Part shown: in pieces, positions 8,707 to 15,401 of the stretch
Layout of the letters: every line of letters begins with the position of its first letter
How positions within the stretch are numbered: the stretch's first letter is position 1
From: Lentzea aerocolonigenes
GTDB lineage: Bacteria; Actinomycetota; Actinomycetes; Mycobacteriales; Pseudonocardiaceae
Assembly (NCBI RefSeq): GCF_000955955.1
Contig: NZ_JYJG01000247.1
Span: 1-38,692 of the forward strand
DNA: 38,692 nt
Direction of reading: 5' to 3'
Notes under the pieces: model-generated
Databases searched by the model: none
What the model was told of the DNA's origin: nothing
Seen by the model: only the letters and a program-made list of their open reading frames with translations
Translations under genes and position numbers: made by a program

Positions 8707-9501
8707 TTGGGCACCAGACCGACCGATGGCGGCCGGGAGATTCCGGGCATCGACGAGTGGGCGCGCCCCGTCGTCGAGCTGAATCCGGCACCCGGCGAGC
8801 CGACCGCCGCCGACAGCCACATCGGCGGCCCGTTGTTGTGGCCGGCCGACGAGCCGTGGCCGCACTGCGACGGCTCGACGCACGAGGGCTCCACCGACAG
8901 CCCGTCGGCACACGCCGTAGGTGTGCGCGTGCCGTTCGTGAGTGCCTTGCAGCTGTACCGGCGCGACTTCCCCGAGCTGCCGTTCCCCGCGGACACCGAT
9001 GTCCTGCAAGTCTTCCTGTGCACGCTGCGGCACGAGCGCAACTGGGGCCCGGACGTCCACGTCGTGTGGCGGGACACGGCCCGTGTCACCACAACGATCG
9101 CCGAGGAGCCGCGGCCGGAGCTGCAGGAACCGGACCTCGCGCCGGCGCCCAGGCTGCTGAAGCCGGTTCGCGATGTCGAGTACCCGATGCTCGAAGAGCT
9201 CCCGAAGGCCTTGATCGACTCCCTGGAAGCGGCGCAGGAGGACTACGACGAGTTCTTCGACACCTGGCCGGACGTCGCCACGGGCTCGAAGATCGGCGGC
9301 TGGACCGCGTGGTGGCAGACGGGCCCCGGACCCGGCCCGGAGTGCCCGGAGTGCGGGGACCCCAGGCGTCAGACGCTCGCCCTGGCCACGCACGAGCCGT
9401 CAGGCGACGACGTCGGCTGGGAGTTCGGCCGGGAAGGCGTTCTGAACGTGTTCATGTGCCCGCGAGACGTCAACCACCCGTTCGAGGTGCACATCGACTA
9501 G
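8707..9501 (+). CDS. DUF1963/YwqG-like cytoplasmic protein
   Basis: A 264-residue soluble protein that I assign tentatively to the DUF1963 (YwqG-like) group from the layout IGGPLLWPADEPWPHC near the start, SKIGGWTAWWQ near residue 195, and a CPECGD Cys pair followed by a C-terminal beta segment. Proteins of this kind have no known activity. The start is TTG 8707, eight bases after a GGGGGG run; no ATG is available nearby. Its TAG stop shares a palindromic CTAG (9498-9501) with the stop codon of the convergent hydrolase gene, so nothing separates the two reading frames. Confidence 0.6.
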   Translation: MGTRPTDGGREIPGIDEWARPVVELNPAPGEPTAADSHIGGPLLWPADEPWPHCDGSTHEGSTDSPSAHAVGVRVPFVSALQLYRRDFPELPFPADTDVLQVFLCTLRHERNWGPDVHVVWRDTARVTTTIAEEPRPELQEPDLAPAPRLLKPVRDVEYPMLEELPKALIDSLEAAQEDYDEFFDTWPDVATGSKIGGWTAWWQTGPGPGPECPECGDPRRQTLALATHEPSGDDVGWEFGREGVLNVFMCPRDVNHPFEVHID

Positions 9502-11030
9502 GGCGGGCAGACGGTGCCGTTCGACGGCACCTTCGCGTCGACCAGGTAGTCGCGCGCCGCGGTCGTTGCACAGCCGGAGAGCGTCAACGCCCCGTGCCCA
9601 CTCCCCTGCCACCCGATCAACGCCGACCCGGGCAGCCGCTGCGCCGTGTGCTCGGTGCCCGGCGCGGGCGTGGAGACGTCGTTGGCGGTGCTGAGCACGA
9701 CGATCGGCGGCGCGCTCTTCAGGGCGTCGACCTTCTCGGCCTTGGGCGGCGGGAACGGGTTGCACTGCAGCAACTGGCGGGCGAACAGGGCGCCGAACAG
9801 CTTGTACTTGCCCTGCCAGTCGGCGGCCAGCGCCTTCACGCGGTCCGGCGGGATGCGGGTCGAGGTGTCGTTGCAGCCGATCACCAGGCCCGCGTCGAGG
9901 CGGGGCGGGTTCTCGTCGAGGTCGTTCACGAGCGGGTCGAGCAGGGGGAACAGGCCGCTGCCGTCGCCGGTGCGCGCCTTCACGATCGCGTCGGCCAGCT
10001 GCGGCCAGCGCGAGCGGTCGGCGAGGCCGGAGAGGATCGCGTTCAGCGCCGAGCCGGGCGTGAGGTCGACGTACTCGCCGCGCACGCGTCCGTTGCGCAG
10101 CTGGGTGAGCAGTGCCTGGACGTCCTCGCGCGGGTTCGCCAGGGCGCAGCCTCGGGTCTTGCAGTCGGTGGCGAACGCGTCGAGCGTCGCCTCGGCCGCC
10201 ACGGCACGGGACTCCAGGACGCCGACCTCGTCGAGCGTCGGGTCCGGAGCGCCGTCGAGCACCATGCGGCCGATGCGGGTCGGGAAGCGCTGGGCGTAGG
10301 TGGTGAGGACGCGCGAGCCCTCGCCGAGGCCGACGGCGTTGAGGCGGTCGGTGCCCAGGTAGTCGCGGAGGCGTTCGAGGTCGGAGGCCGCGCGCCACGA
10401 GTCGAACGCGGTCAGCCTGCCTTCGAGGTCGAGCACGCATTCCTGCGCCGCTTCACCGGCGGCGACGACGAGGTTCGACTGCTCCGGCTCCGCGGGGTCG
10501 TACTCGACGAGCTGCGCGCGCGTTGCCGGCGGTACGCACGACATGCCGTCCGAACGGCCCGTGCCGCGCCGGTCCATGCCGATGATCGTGTACGTGCTGA
10601 GGATGTCCTTCGGCAACGACGCAGCGAGCCGCGCGGCCTTCAACGTGCCGGGCTCGCCGCCGGGATCGTTGACCACGACCAGCGCGCTCTTGCCCGTGCC
10701 GACGCGCATCAACGCGATGCCGAGGGTGCCGCGGCCGGGACGTCCCGGCGGGTCGAGCACGACGGTCATGCGCGAGCACTCGTAGGTCTGGTCGCCCTTG
10801 GGAGCGTCGGCGCCCAGACGGTCCTTCATCTGCTCGTTGCACGACGACCAGCCCAGCGAGTCCTGCTTGTACTCACCGAGCGGCGGAACGGGCTGCGGCC
10901 CCGCGAGCGTGCTCTGGTCGACCGGCTGGTTCCCCTCGCCCTTGACCGCGATCACCGGCCGGCTGGAGTATCCCGCGCTGCACGCCGTCAGCACGCTCAC
11001 TGCCAGTAGGGCCAAGGCAGCGCGACGCAC
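9498..11030 (-). CDS. Alpha/beta-hydrolase-fold lipoprotein, nucleophile apparently lost
   Basis: A 510-residue exported lipoprotein: RRAALALLAVSVLTAC with lipobox Leu-Thr-Ala-Cys17. The body matches the TAP/SCO7095-like peptidase family of alpha/beta hydrolases: TIIGMDRRGTGRSDG (about 147-161), the nucleophile elbow region, TTYAQRFP then IGRMVLDGAPDP, an STANDVSTP segment carrying the acid Asp, and GSGHGAL carrying the His. At the elbow the family usually has G-x-S-x-G, whereas here residues 234-238 read GLGEG, with Gly236 where the serine should be. The oxyanion motif, normally NPGGPG, is NDPGGEPG. It may therefore be a binding protein rather than an enzyme. It starts at ATG 11030, divergent from the EamA gene. 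Confidence 0.8.
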   Translation of the reverse strand: MRRAALALLAVSVLTACSAGYSSRPVIAVKGEGNQPVDQSTLAGPQPVPPLGEYKQDSLGWSSCNEQMKDRLGADAPKGDQTYECSRMTVVLDPPGRPGRGTLGIALMRVGTGKSALVVVNDPGGEPGTLKAARLAASLPKDILSTYTIIGMDRRGTGRSDGMSCVPPATRAQLVEYDPAEPEQSNLVVAAGEAAQECVLDLEGRLTAFDSWRAASDLERLRDYLGTDRLNAVGLGEGSRVLTTYAQRFPTRIGRMVLDGAPDPTLDEVGVLESRAVAAEATLDAFATDCKTRGCALANPREDVQALLTQLRNGRVRGEYVDLTPGSALNAILSGLADRSRWPQLADAIVKARTGDGSGLFPLLDPLVNDLDENPPRLDAGLVIGCNDTSTRIPPDRVKALAADWQGKYKLFGALFARQLLQCNPFPPPKAEKVDALKSAPPIVVLSTANDVSTPAPGTEHTAQRLPGSALIGWQGSGHGALTLSGCATTAARDYLVDAKVPSNGTVCPP

Positions 11031-11158
11031 AGATGTCCTCCGTTATCTCTATTGGACGAGGTTGAGCCTCGCACGCTGCAGGTGAGAAAACGGTGAGTCA
11101 GATCGGTGTGTGGAATTTCGCGTGCTCGCGCCGCGGGCCGTGAGTGAGGATGGGAGTC

Positions 11159-12028
11159 ATGGCTCACGCGGATCGGCTCCCCGTCGCCCGGCTGATGGGC
11201 GGCATCCCGCCGACCGCGCTGGTGCTGCTCGGCATCGTGAGCGTCCAGGTCGGCGCGGCCGTCGCGAAGCAGCTCTTCACGGTCGCGGGCGCGGCGGGCA
11301 CCGTGACGCTGCGCCTGGTCGTCGCCGCCCTGGTGCTGGTCGTGATCTGGCGCCCGTCGTTGCGCCTCGACCGGCGCACGCTGCTGGTCGTCGTCACGTA
11401 CGGCGTGGTGCTCGCGGGGATGAACCTCTGCTTCTACGCCGCGCTCGCCCGCATCCCGCTGGGCGCCGCGGTGACCATCGAGTTCCTCGGCCCGCTGGCG
11501 GTGTCCGTGTTCGGGTCACGGCGGTGGCTCGACGGGCTGTGGGTGTTGCTCGCGGGTACCGGTGTCGTGCTGCTGACCCGAGTACAGGGCGGGCTGGCGT
11601 TGTCCGGTGTGCTGTTCGCACTGGCGGCGGGTGCTTTGTGGGCCGCGTACATCCTGGTGACGGCCAAGCTCGGCAGTCAGACGTCCGACGGCAAGGGCCT
11701 CGCTTTGGCGATGGTGGTGGGCGCGGTGATCGCGCTGCCGTTCGGTGTGTCGTCGGCCGGTACCGCGATGCTCGACCCCGTGGTGCTCGCCGCCGGGTTC
11801 GCGGTGGCGTTGATGTCGTCGGTGATTCCGTACTCGCTGGAGCTGGAAGCGTTGCGGCGCATGCCTCCGCGCGTGTTCGGGATCCTGATGTCGATGGAAC
11901 CGGCGGTGGCCGCGCTGGCCGGGTTGTTGCTGCTCGGCGAGGAACTCAAGCCCGCACAATGGGTTGCGGTGTGCTGCGTCGTGATCGCCTCGGTGGGTGC
12001 TACCCGGTCAGCCCGGCCGGACGTCTGA
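11159..12028 (+). CDS. EamA/DMT family transporter
   Basis: A 289-residue inner membrane protein with about ten predicted helices and two EamA repeats, the drug/metabolite transporter superfamily (RhaT/YddG-like), typically an exporter of amino acids or other small metabolites. The first repeat covers PPTALVLLGIVSVQVGAAVA through LWVLLAGTGVVLL, the second LSGVLFALAAGALWAAYIL through WVAVCCVVIASVGA; RMPPRVFGILMSMEPAVAAL matches the conserved EamA C-terminal segment. ATG 11159 is chosen because GAGGA lies eight bases in front; ATG 11150 and GTG 11144 are alternatives. The substrate is not predictable. Its 3' third lies opposite the over-long frame of the next gene. Confidence 0.85.
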   Translation: MAHADRLPVARLMGGIPPTALVLLGIVSVQVGAAVAKQLFTVAGAAGTVTLRLVVAALVLVVIWRPSLRLDRRTLLVVVTYGVVLAGMNLCFYAALARIPLGAAVTIEFLGPLAVSVFGSRRWLDGLWVLLAGTGVVLLTRVQGGLALSGVLFALAAGALWAAYILVTAKLGSQTSDGKGLALAMVVGAVIALPFGVSSAGTAMLDPVVLAAGFAVALMSSVIPYSLELEALRRMPPRVFGILMSMEPAVAALAGLLLLGEELKPAQWVAVCCVVIASVGATRSARPDV

Positions 12029-12519
12029 GGGCTCTCCGACCACCTGCGGCCGGGAAGCCTGTCGTACCACCACGGATCCGGGCGTTCGGTGAGGACGTCG
12101 ATGTTGTTCCAGAAGGGGTTCCAGAGGAACGGATTCGGCAAGGTGCGCCGCTCGAACTCGATGTCGAGGCGCCGCACCACCCGTCCGAGCTCGGCCCTCG
12201 CGCGCACAGGTAGCCGTTCCAGCACTTGCTCGAGCACGTCGCGTGCGTGCACCACGCTGTCGTGGAGCACGCAGTGGCAGCAACTGCACTCGGCCGGCAT
12301 CGGGTAGAGCGGGCCGCGTCTGGCCACGAACTCCCGGTACTTCGTGAGCGCGCGATGAGTGGATCCGACGAAGACGCAGTAGTCGCCGAATGCCTGCTCC
12401 ACGCGGAGGATCGCCAGCGACGTGGCGGAGGAGAGCCCGCTGATGGGCTCCGGAAGGTGTTGGGACCACACGGATTTCAGGTGTGCGCCGCGCAGGGCGC
12501 CCGGCCGGTTACGCGGCAT
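11677..12519 (-). CDS. Unrecognised protein with a Cys/His cluster; 3' end runs antisense through EamA
   Basis: From ATG 12519 (GAAAGG just upstream) this frame encodes about 163 residues that look like a real protein: a helical start (LSSATSLAILRVEQAFGDY), a Cys/His cluster CSCCHCVLHD near residue 90, then LEQVLERLPVRARAELGRVVRRL and an aromatic-rich WNPFWNNIDVL and DPWWYDRLPGRRW. No stop codon follows until 11677, so the last ~117 codons are the reverse of the EamA gene and lack protein-like character. Either the natural stop has been lost or a small indel near 12030 removed it. The Cys/His cluster could bind metal. The family is not known to me. It lies downstream of the Cys-rich peptide gene, with a hairpin between them. 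Confidence 0.5.
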   Translation of the reverse strand: MPRNRPGALRGAHLKSVWSQHLPEPISGLSSATSLAILRVEQAFGDYCVFVGSTHRALTKYREFVARRGPLYPMPAECSCCHCVLHDSVVHARDVLEQVLERLPVRARAELGRVVRRLDIEFERRTLPNPFLWNPFWNNIDVLTERPDPWWYDRLPGRRWSESPQTSGRADRVAPTEAITTQHTATHCAGLSSSPSSNNPASAATAGSIDIRIPNTRGGMRRNASSSSEYGITDDINATANPAASTTGSSIAVPADDTPNGSAITAPTTIAKARPLPSDV

Positions 12520-12558
12520 CGGCCTTTCGGGTCGTCATGATCGCAGACTACGCGACGT

Positions 12559-12595
12559 GGGGAGCCTCCCGCGGCCAGAACGCGGAAAGCTCCCC
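12559..12595 (-). terminator. Hairpin downstream of the Cys-rich peptide gene
   Basis: GGGGAGC (12559-12565) pairs with GCTCCCC (12589-12595), and an inner CCGCG/CGCGG pair extends the fold. It lies 15 bases after the stop of the 21-residue peptide gene on the minus strand. No T-run follows, so it may be an attenuator or RNA-stabilising end rather than a strict intrinsic terminator. Confidence 0.5.
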
Positions 12596-12610
12596 AGGCG
12601 AATCTTCGTG

Positions 12611-12676
12611 TCAGCAGCTCGAACAGCAGCCGCAGCCGGGACCCGTGCACCCGGAACAGCACCCACACGTACCCAT
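12611..12676 (-). CDS. 21-residue peptide with eight cysteines
   Basis: A very short frame on the minus strand encodes 21 residues of which eight are Cys (positions 4, 6, 7, 10, 15, 17, 18, 21); the rest are Met, Gly, Ser, Thr and one Pro. The pattern is a near repeat, CGCCSGC then CGCCSSC, joined by TGPG. The ATG at 12676 has GGGGAGG five bases upstream, one of the best ribosome binding sites in the window, and a GC-rich hairpin follows the stop. No other gene uses this stretch (12520-12814). The composition suggests a thiolate metal-binding mini-metallothionein or a redox/sensor peptide, but I do not recognise a family. The next gene downstream also has a Cys/His cluster. Confidence 0.65.
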   Translation of the reverse strand: MGTCGCCSGCTGPGCGCCSSC

Positions 12677-12814
12677 CAGGGCCTCCCCGTACTCCAAGCC
12701 GGACCTGCGCGGGACCTCCGCGCATCCCACGGTCCGCCCCGGCACCAGCCCTGGGAAGCCCTCTCACCCGAACGCGTGCGGACAACCACCGGGGCGTCGC
12801 AGCGCGTGATATCG

Positions 12815-13498
12815 CTACGCGCCCAGGTCGTCCAACGCCTTCTGCGCTGCCTCCAGTTCGGCGCGCAACTGCTCCACGCGGGCGAGCTGCTGAGCACGCG
12901 CCGCGTTCAGCACGCCCTCGACGATCTCGGCCACCTCGGGCGTCAGCAGCTTCGCGGCCTGGGACACGGCGGCCGGTGAGACCGGGGTCGGGCGGATCGC
13001 CTTGCGGGCGCCCTGCATCACCTCGACGGTCCACTCGCCCTCGCCTGCGGACACGAGCGTGACCGTGACCTCGGGTGTGGAGCCCTTCGAGGCGGGCTTG
13101 CGCGCGGGCTTCGCGGGAGCGGGCGGAGCTTCCACCACGGGAGCGGGTTTCGGCTTGGGGGCCGCGGGTTTCACCGGCGCCTCCGGAACGTAGGGATGGA
13201 GGATCTCAGTCTCTCGCGGCGGCTCCGGCGGCGCAGGGGCCGGGGCCTTCTTGCGCGGCGGCGGTTTCTCCAGCGTCAGCTCGGCAGGGCCGAACGACAT
13301 CTCGTCCTTCGACCCGGTCGGGCGAACCTGGATGAAATCGCCCTCCTCGGGTTCGGTGAAGGCGAGGAGCTTCGCCGACCTCCCCGCCTCCATGCCCACC
13401 GCGGCCGCCGTGAACCACACCAGCGGCTGGGTGCCTCCGTCCAGCTGCGAGCGCAGGCTGTCGACGTCCTCCGCCGACAGCCCGCTCTTCTTCGCCAT
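12815..13498 (-). CDS. DUF6319-type protein (formerly 'translation initiation factor'-like)
   Basis: A 227-residue soluble protein. The N-terminal part (MAKKSGLSAEDVDSLRSQL, then LVWFTAAAVGMEAGRSAKLLAF and GDFIQVRPTGSKDEMSF) matches an actinobacterial conserved family that I believe is DUF6319; older annotations call it a translation initiation factor only because of its Pro/Ala/Lys-rich linker. That linker occupies roughly residues 75-140. The C-terminal part (VTLVSAGEGEWTVEVMQGAR, then a coiled-coil-like helix ARAQQLARVEQLRAELEAAQKAL) is well formed. The start ATG 13498 has GGGAGG seven bases upstream; the frame's upstream extension is not protein-like. Function unknown. Confidence 0.7.
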   Translation of the reverse strand: MAKKSGLSAEDVDSLRSQLDGGTQPLVWFTAAAVGMEAGRSAKLLAFTEPEEGDFIQVRPTGSKDEMSFGPAELTLEKPPPRKKAPAPAPPEPPRETEILHPYVPEAPVKPAAPKPKPAPVVEAPPAPAKPARKPASKGSTPEVTVTLVSAGEGEWTVEVMQGARKAIRPTPVSPAAVSQAAKLLTPEVAEIVEGVLNAARAQQLARVEQLRAELEAAQKALDDLGA

Positions 13499-13590
13499 CG
13501 CGCTGCCTCCCGCCCGTTCGAACACCTGTGCCCCAGCATGCCCTACACCCCTGACAATTCTGAGCACCGGGTCCGAAAGCAAGATCAGCT

Positions 13591-14505
13591 CTACGGGTTT
13601 CCGTCCGTCCCGCAGATGTAGCCGGCGTTGATGCAGTTGGCCACGCGCCGTTGGAGTTCCGCGGGATCCCACGCGTTCATGAAGTCCCCGTGGAACGTGT
13701 AACCGGGCGCGCTGGTCACGTTCACACCATTGAGTGTTCCTCCCAACGACAACCCGGTCCCGTTCACCGGATAGGTGATCAGGAACTCGAGCCGCGGCAC
13801 CACCACCGGGTGCGACGCGGGACAGACCAGCCCGACCGCGAACGCCATGTGGTCACGGTGGTTCGCCGAGTCGAGGTCCCGACCGTTCCAGCAGGTCGGG
13901 AAGTCCAGATATGTCTCGACTTTCGTGCCCGGCGGGCAGTTCAGGAAGTCGCGGCTCGACGGCGACTGCGTGGTGCACGACCACCGCGCCGCCGGGTTCT
14001 GGTCCGGTGACGCGGCCTTCGAGTTGCCCACCACGTACCGCAGGCCCTGCGGGTACGCGACGGCCTTCTGCCGGTCGTGAATGCCCTGGTAGTAGATCGT
14101 GACGCTGTCGGGCGCGACCGCCTGCCCGTTCTTGTACAGCGTCGGCACCCAGTAGGCCGACCTGTCCGCCACCGGGTTGCAGTTGGTGGTCCCTGCCCTG
14201 AGCGACGTCAGCGTCGACTGCGCGTTCGTCGTCCGGTTGCCGAAGAACTCGTGCATGTGTGAGACGCCGGGCTGGTTCTGGAACACGATCGGGTCATCTT
14301 GCCTGCGATGACTGGACCCGCAGTTCGCCCGGAATTCCGACCCCGGAACCGCCTGCTGCTCGACCATGGCCCGCGCCTGCTCAGCGCTGTAGACGTAGCT
14401 GTGCCCCGCATGGGACACACCCGGTTGGGCCAGGACGAGCCCTGCTGCCACGAGCGACACCGCCACCGCCGCGACGCCGATCGCTCCTCGAATCCGCACG
14501 TGCAT
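13591..14505 (-). CDS. Secreted DUF1996 domain protein
   Basis: A 304-residue exported protein with a clear signal peptide (RIRGAIGVAAVAVSLVAAGLVLA, cleavage probably after SHA) followed by a DUF1996 domain. Family marks include FRANCGSSHRRQDDPIVF, GVSHMHEFFGN, AYWVPTLYKNG, FPTCWNGRDLDSANHRDHMAF and the Cys-rich end CINAGYICG. DUF1996 proteins occur in actinomycetes and fungi, often secreted alongside polysaccharide-degrading enzymes; the activity is not established. His/Asp-rich motifs (HMHEF, NHRDHM) suggest metal binding. Start ATG 14505 has GAGGAGA just upstream, and a perfect LacI-family operator sits 27 bases upstream, so expression is probably sugar-responsive. Confidence 0.85.
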   Translation of the reverse strand: MHVRIRGAIGVAAVAVSLVAAGLVLAQPGVSHAGHSYVYSAEQARAMVEQQAVPGSEFRANCGSSHRRQDDPIVFQNQPGVSHMHEFFGNRTTNAQSTLTSLRAGTTNCNPVADRSAYWVPTLYKNGQAVAPDSVTIYYQGIHDRQKAVAYPQGLRYVVGNSKAASPDQNPAARWSCTTQSPSSRDFLNCPPGTKVETYLDFPTCWNGRDLDSANHRDHMAFAVGLVCPASHPVVVPRLEFLITYPVNGTGLSLGGTLNGVNVTSAPGYTFHGDFMNAWDPAELQRRVANCINAGYICGTDGNP

Positions 14506-14531
14506 GGAATCTCCTCTCGCACCACAGTGTG

Positions 14532-14545
14532 TGAGAGCGCTCTCA
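14532..14545. promoter_or_regulatory. LacI-family (CebR/CelR-like) operator upstream of the DUF1996 gene
   Basis: TGAGAGCGCTCTCA is a perfect 14-bp palindrome. It differs by one base per half from the TGGGAGCGCTCCCA operator of CebR/CelR, the cello-oligosaccharide-responsive repressors of actinomycete cellulase genes. It lies between the likely promoter and the ribosome binding site of the DUF1996 gene, where a bound repressor would block transcription. Confidence 0.7.
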
Positions 14546-14595
14546 TGACAAGTACGGTAAACCCGATTGCCTATGCGTGTCCACGTGAGGGTTGC

Positions 14596-14805
14596 TCAGG
14601 CCTCTTCGGCTTCTTCGCCACGCAGCCGGTACTCGCACCCGTACTCGACCGCGTACTCCAGGTCGTAGATGTGGACGATCTTGGGCCCGCCGTGCAGGTG
14701 CACATACGTCACGGTCTGCTTCGGATCCTCCGGCGTGGACGGCAGCGAGTCGACCCGGCCGTCGAGGGGTCCGCCGACGTACCGCACGACATAGGGCTGG
14801 GACAT
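14596..14805 (-). CDS. Small hypothetical protein, 69 residues
   Basis: A 69-residue acidic soluble protein starting MSQPYVVRYVGGPLDGRVDSL; the segment V-x-Y-x-G-G-P-L-D-G is a recurring motif of small actinobacterial hypothetical proteins. The C-terminus is RLRGEEAEEA. ATG 14805 has GGAGG at a good distance (seven bases); the longer frame to 14955 overlaps the pseudogene and is not used. No membrane segment and no known function. Confidence 0.6.
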   Translation of the reverse strand: MSQPYVVRYVGGPLDGRVDSLPSTPEDPKQTVTYVHLHGGPKIVHIYDLEYAVEYGCEYRLRGEEAEEA

Positions 14806-14879
14806 GGGCGACCTCCTCTCACGTTCCTGCCATTCTACGAGGTCGGCAGCTGGATTCGTGCCCGATACAGCCGGTTGGC

Positions 14880-15401
14880 TCACTGCGCGAACCAGTTCAG
14901 GGCCAGTTCTCCGAGCGTGTCGGCTTGCGGCATGCGTTTCACGAACACGACACATTGCTGTACACGTGCAACAACGTGTAAGCCATCACCGCTCTCGGAT
15001 CCGGCGCGCCCATACGCGTTCGTCATCGCCTTCCACAACCTCGGGTCACCCTTCGTCACGAAGATGCCCGCCGCGACGAACTCGTACTCCCACGCATCGC
15101 CGGCTCGAAGTCGAACAGTCCGGACAGCTTCCCGTCCTGCCGCAACAGGTGCACGCTCATGACCTCGGTGTGCAGCAACACCGCCTTCTCGTTCTCGAGG
15201 TCCACGCCGTCGAGGATCTCGGGGATCTGCTCCAGCCAGCGCTCGCCGAACCCGAGCTTCCGTTGCTGCTCAACGCATTTGGCGCGCTGCTCAGCCACGA
15301 ACTTCGCCCAGTCGCCCGGCCCCGTACAGCCGCGACATCAGCACGTACGCCCACTCGTCGAGCGTCCCCAGGTCGTGCAGCAGTTCCCCGTCAGGCTCCA
15401 T
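14880..15401 (-). pseudogene. Fragmented aminoglycoside phosphotransferase (APH) family gene
   Basis: The minus strand carries pieces of one APH-fold kinase in at least three frames. In order: LGTLDEWAYVLMSRLYGAG; then, after a frame change near 15325 and an apparent internal deletion, DWAKFVAEQRAKCVEQQ and AVLLHTEVMSVHLL with LSGLFDFEPAMRG (the catalytic H-x-(E/D) loop and DFE metal loop); after another shift near 15100, AWEYEFVAAGIFVTKGDP; then AYTLLHVYSN and FVKRMPQADTLGELALNW, again in different frames. The N-terminal lobe with the ATP-binding lysine is absent. The first piece opens with an ATG that overlaps the NACHT gene stop (TGATG), so the gene's 5' end was probably lost when that gene arrived. 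Confidence 0.8.

Noticed and set aside
8757..11009. A 750-codon open frame on the plus strand through the DUF1963-like and hydrolase genes
   Set aside because: It is Arg/Gly/Ala-rich throughout, starts inside one well-supported gene and runs antisense to another with signal peptide and family motifs; a high-GC shadow.
12509..12538. A nine-codon frame (MTTRKADAA) just before the gene starting at 12519, as a leader peptide
   Set aside because: It overlaps the next start codon, contains no regulatory run of identical codons and has no clear ribosome binding site of its own.
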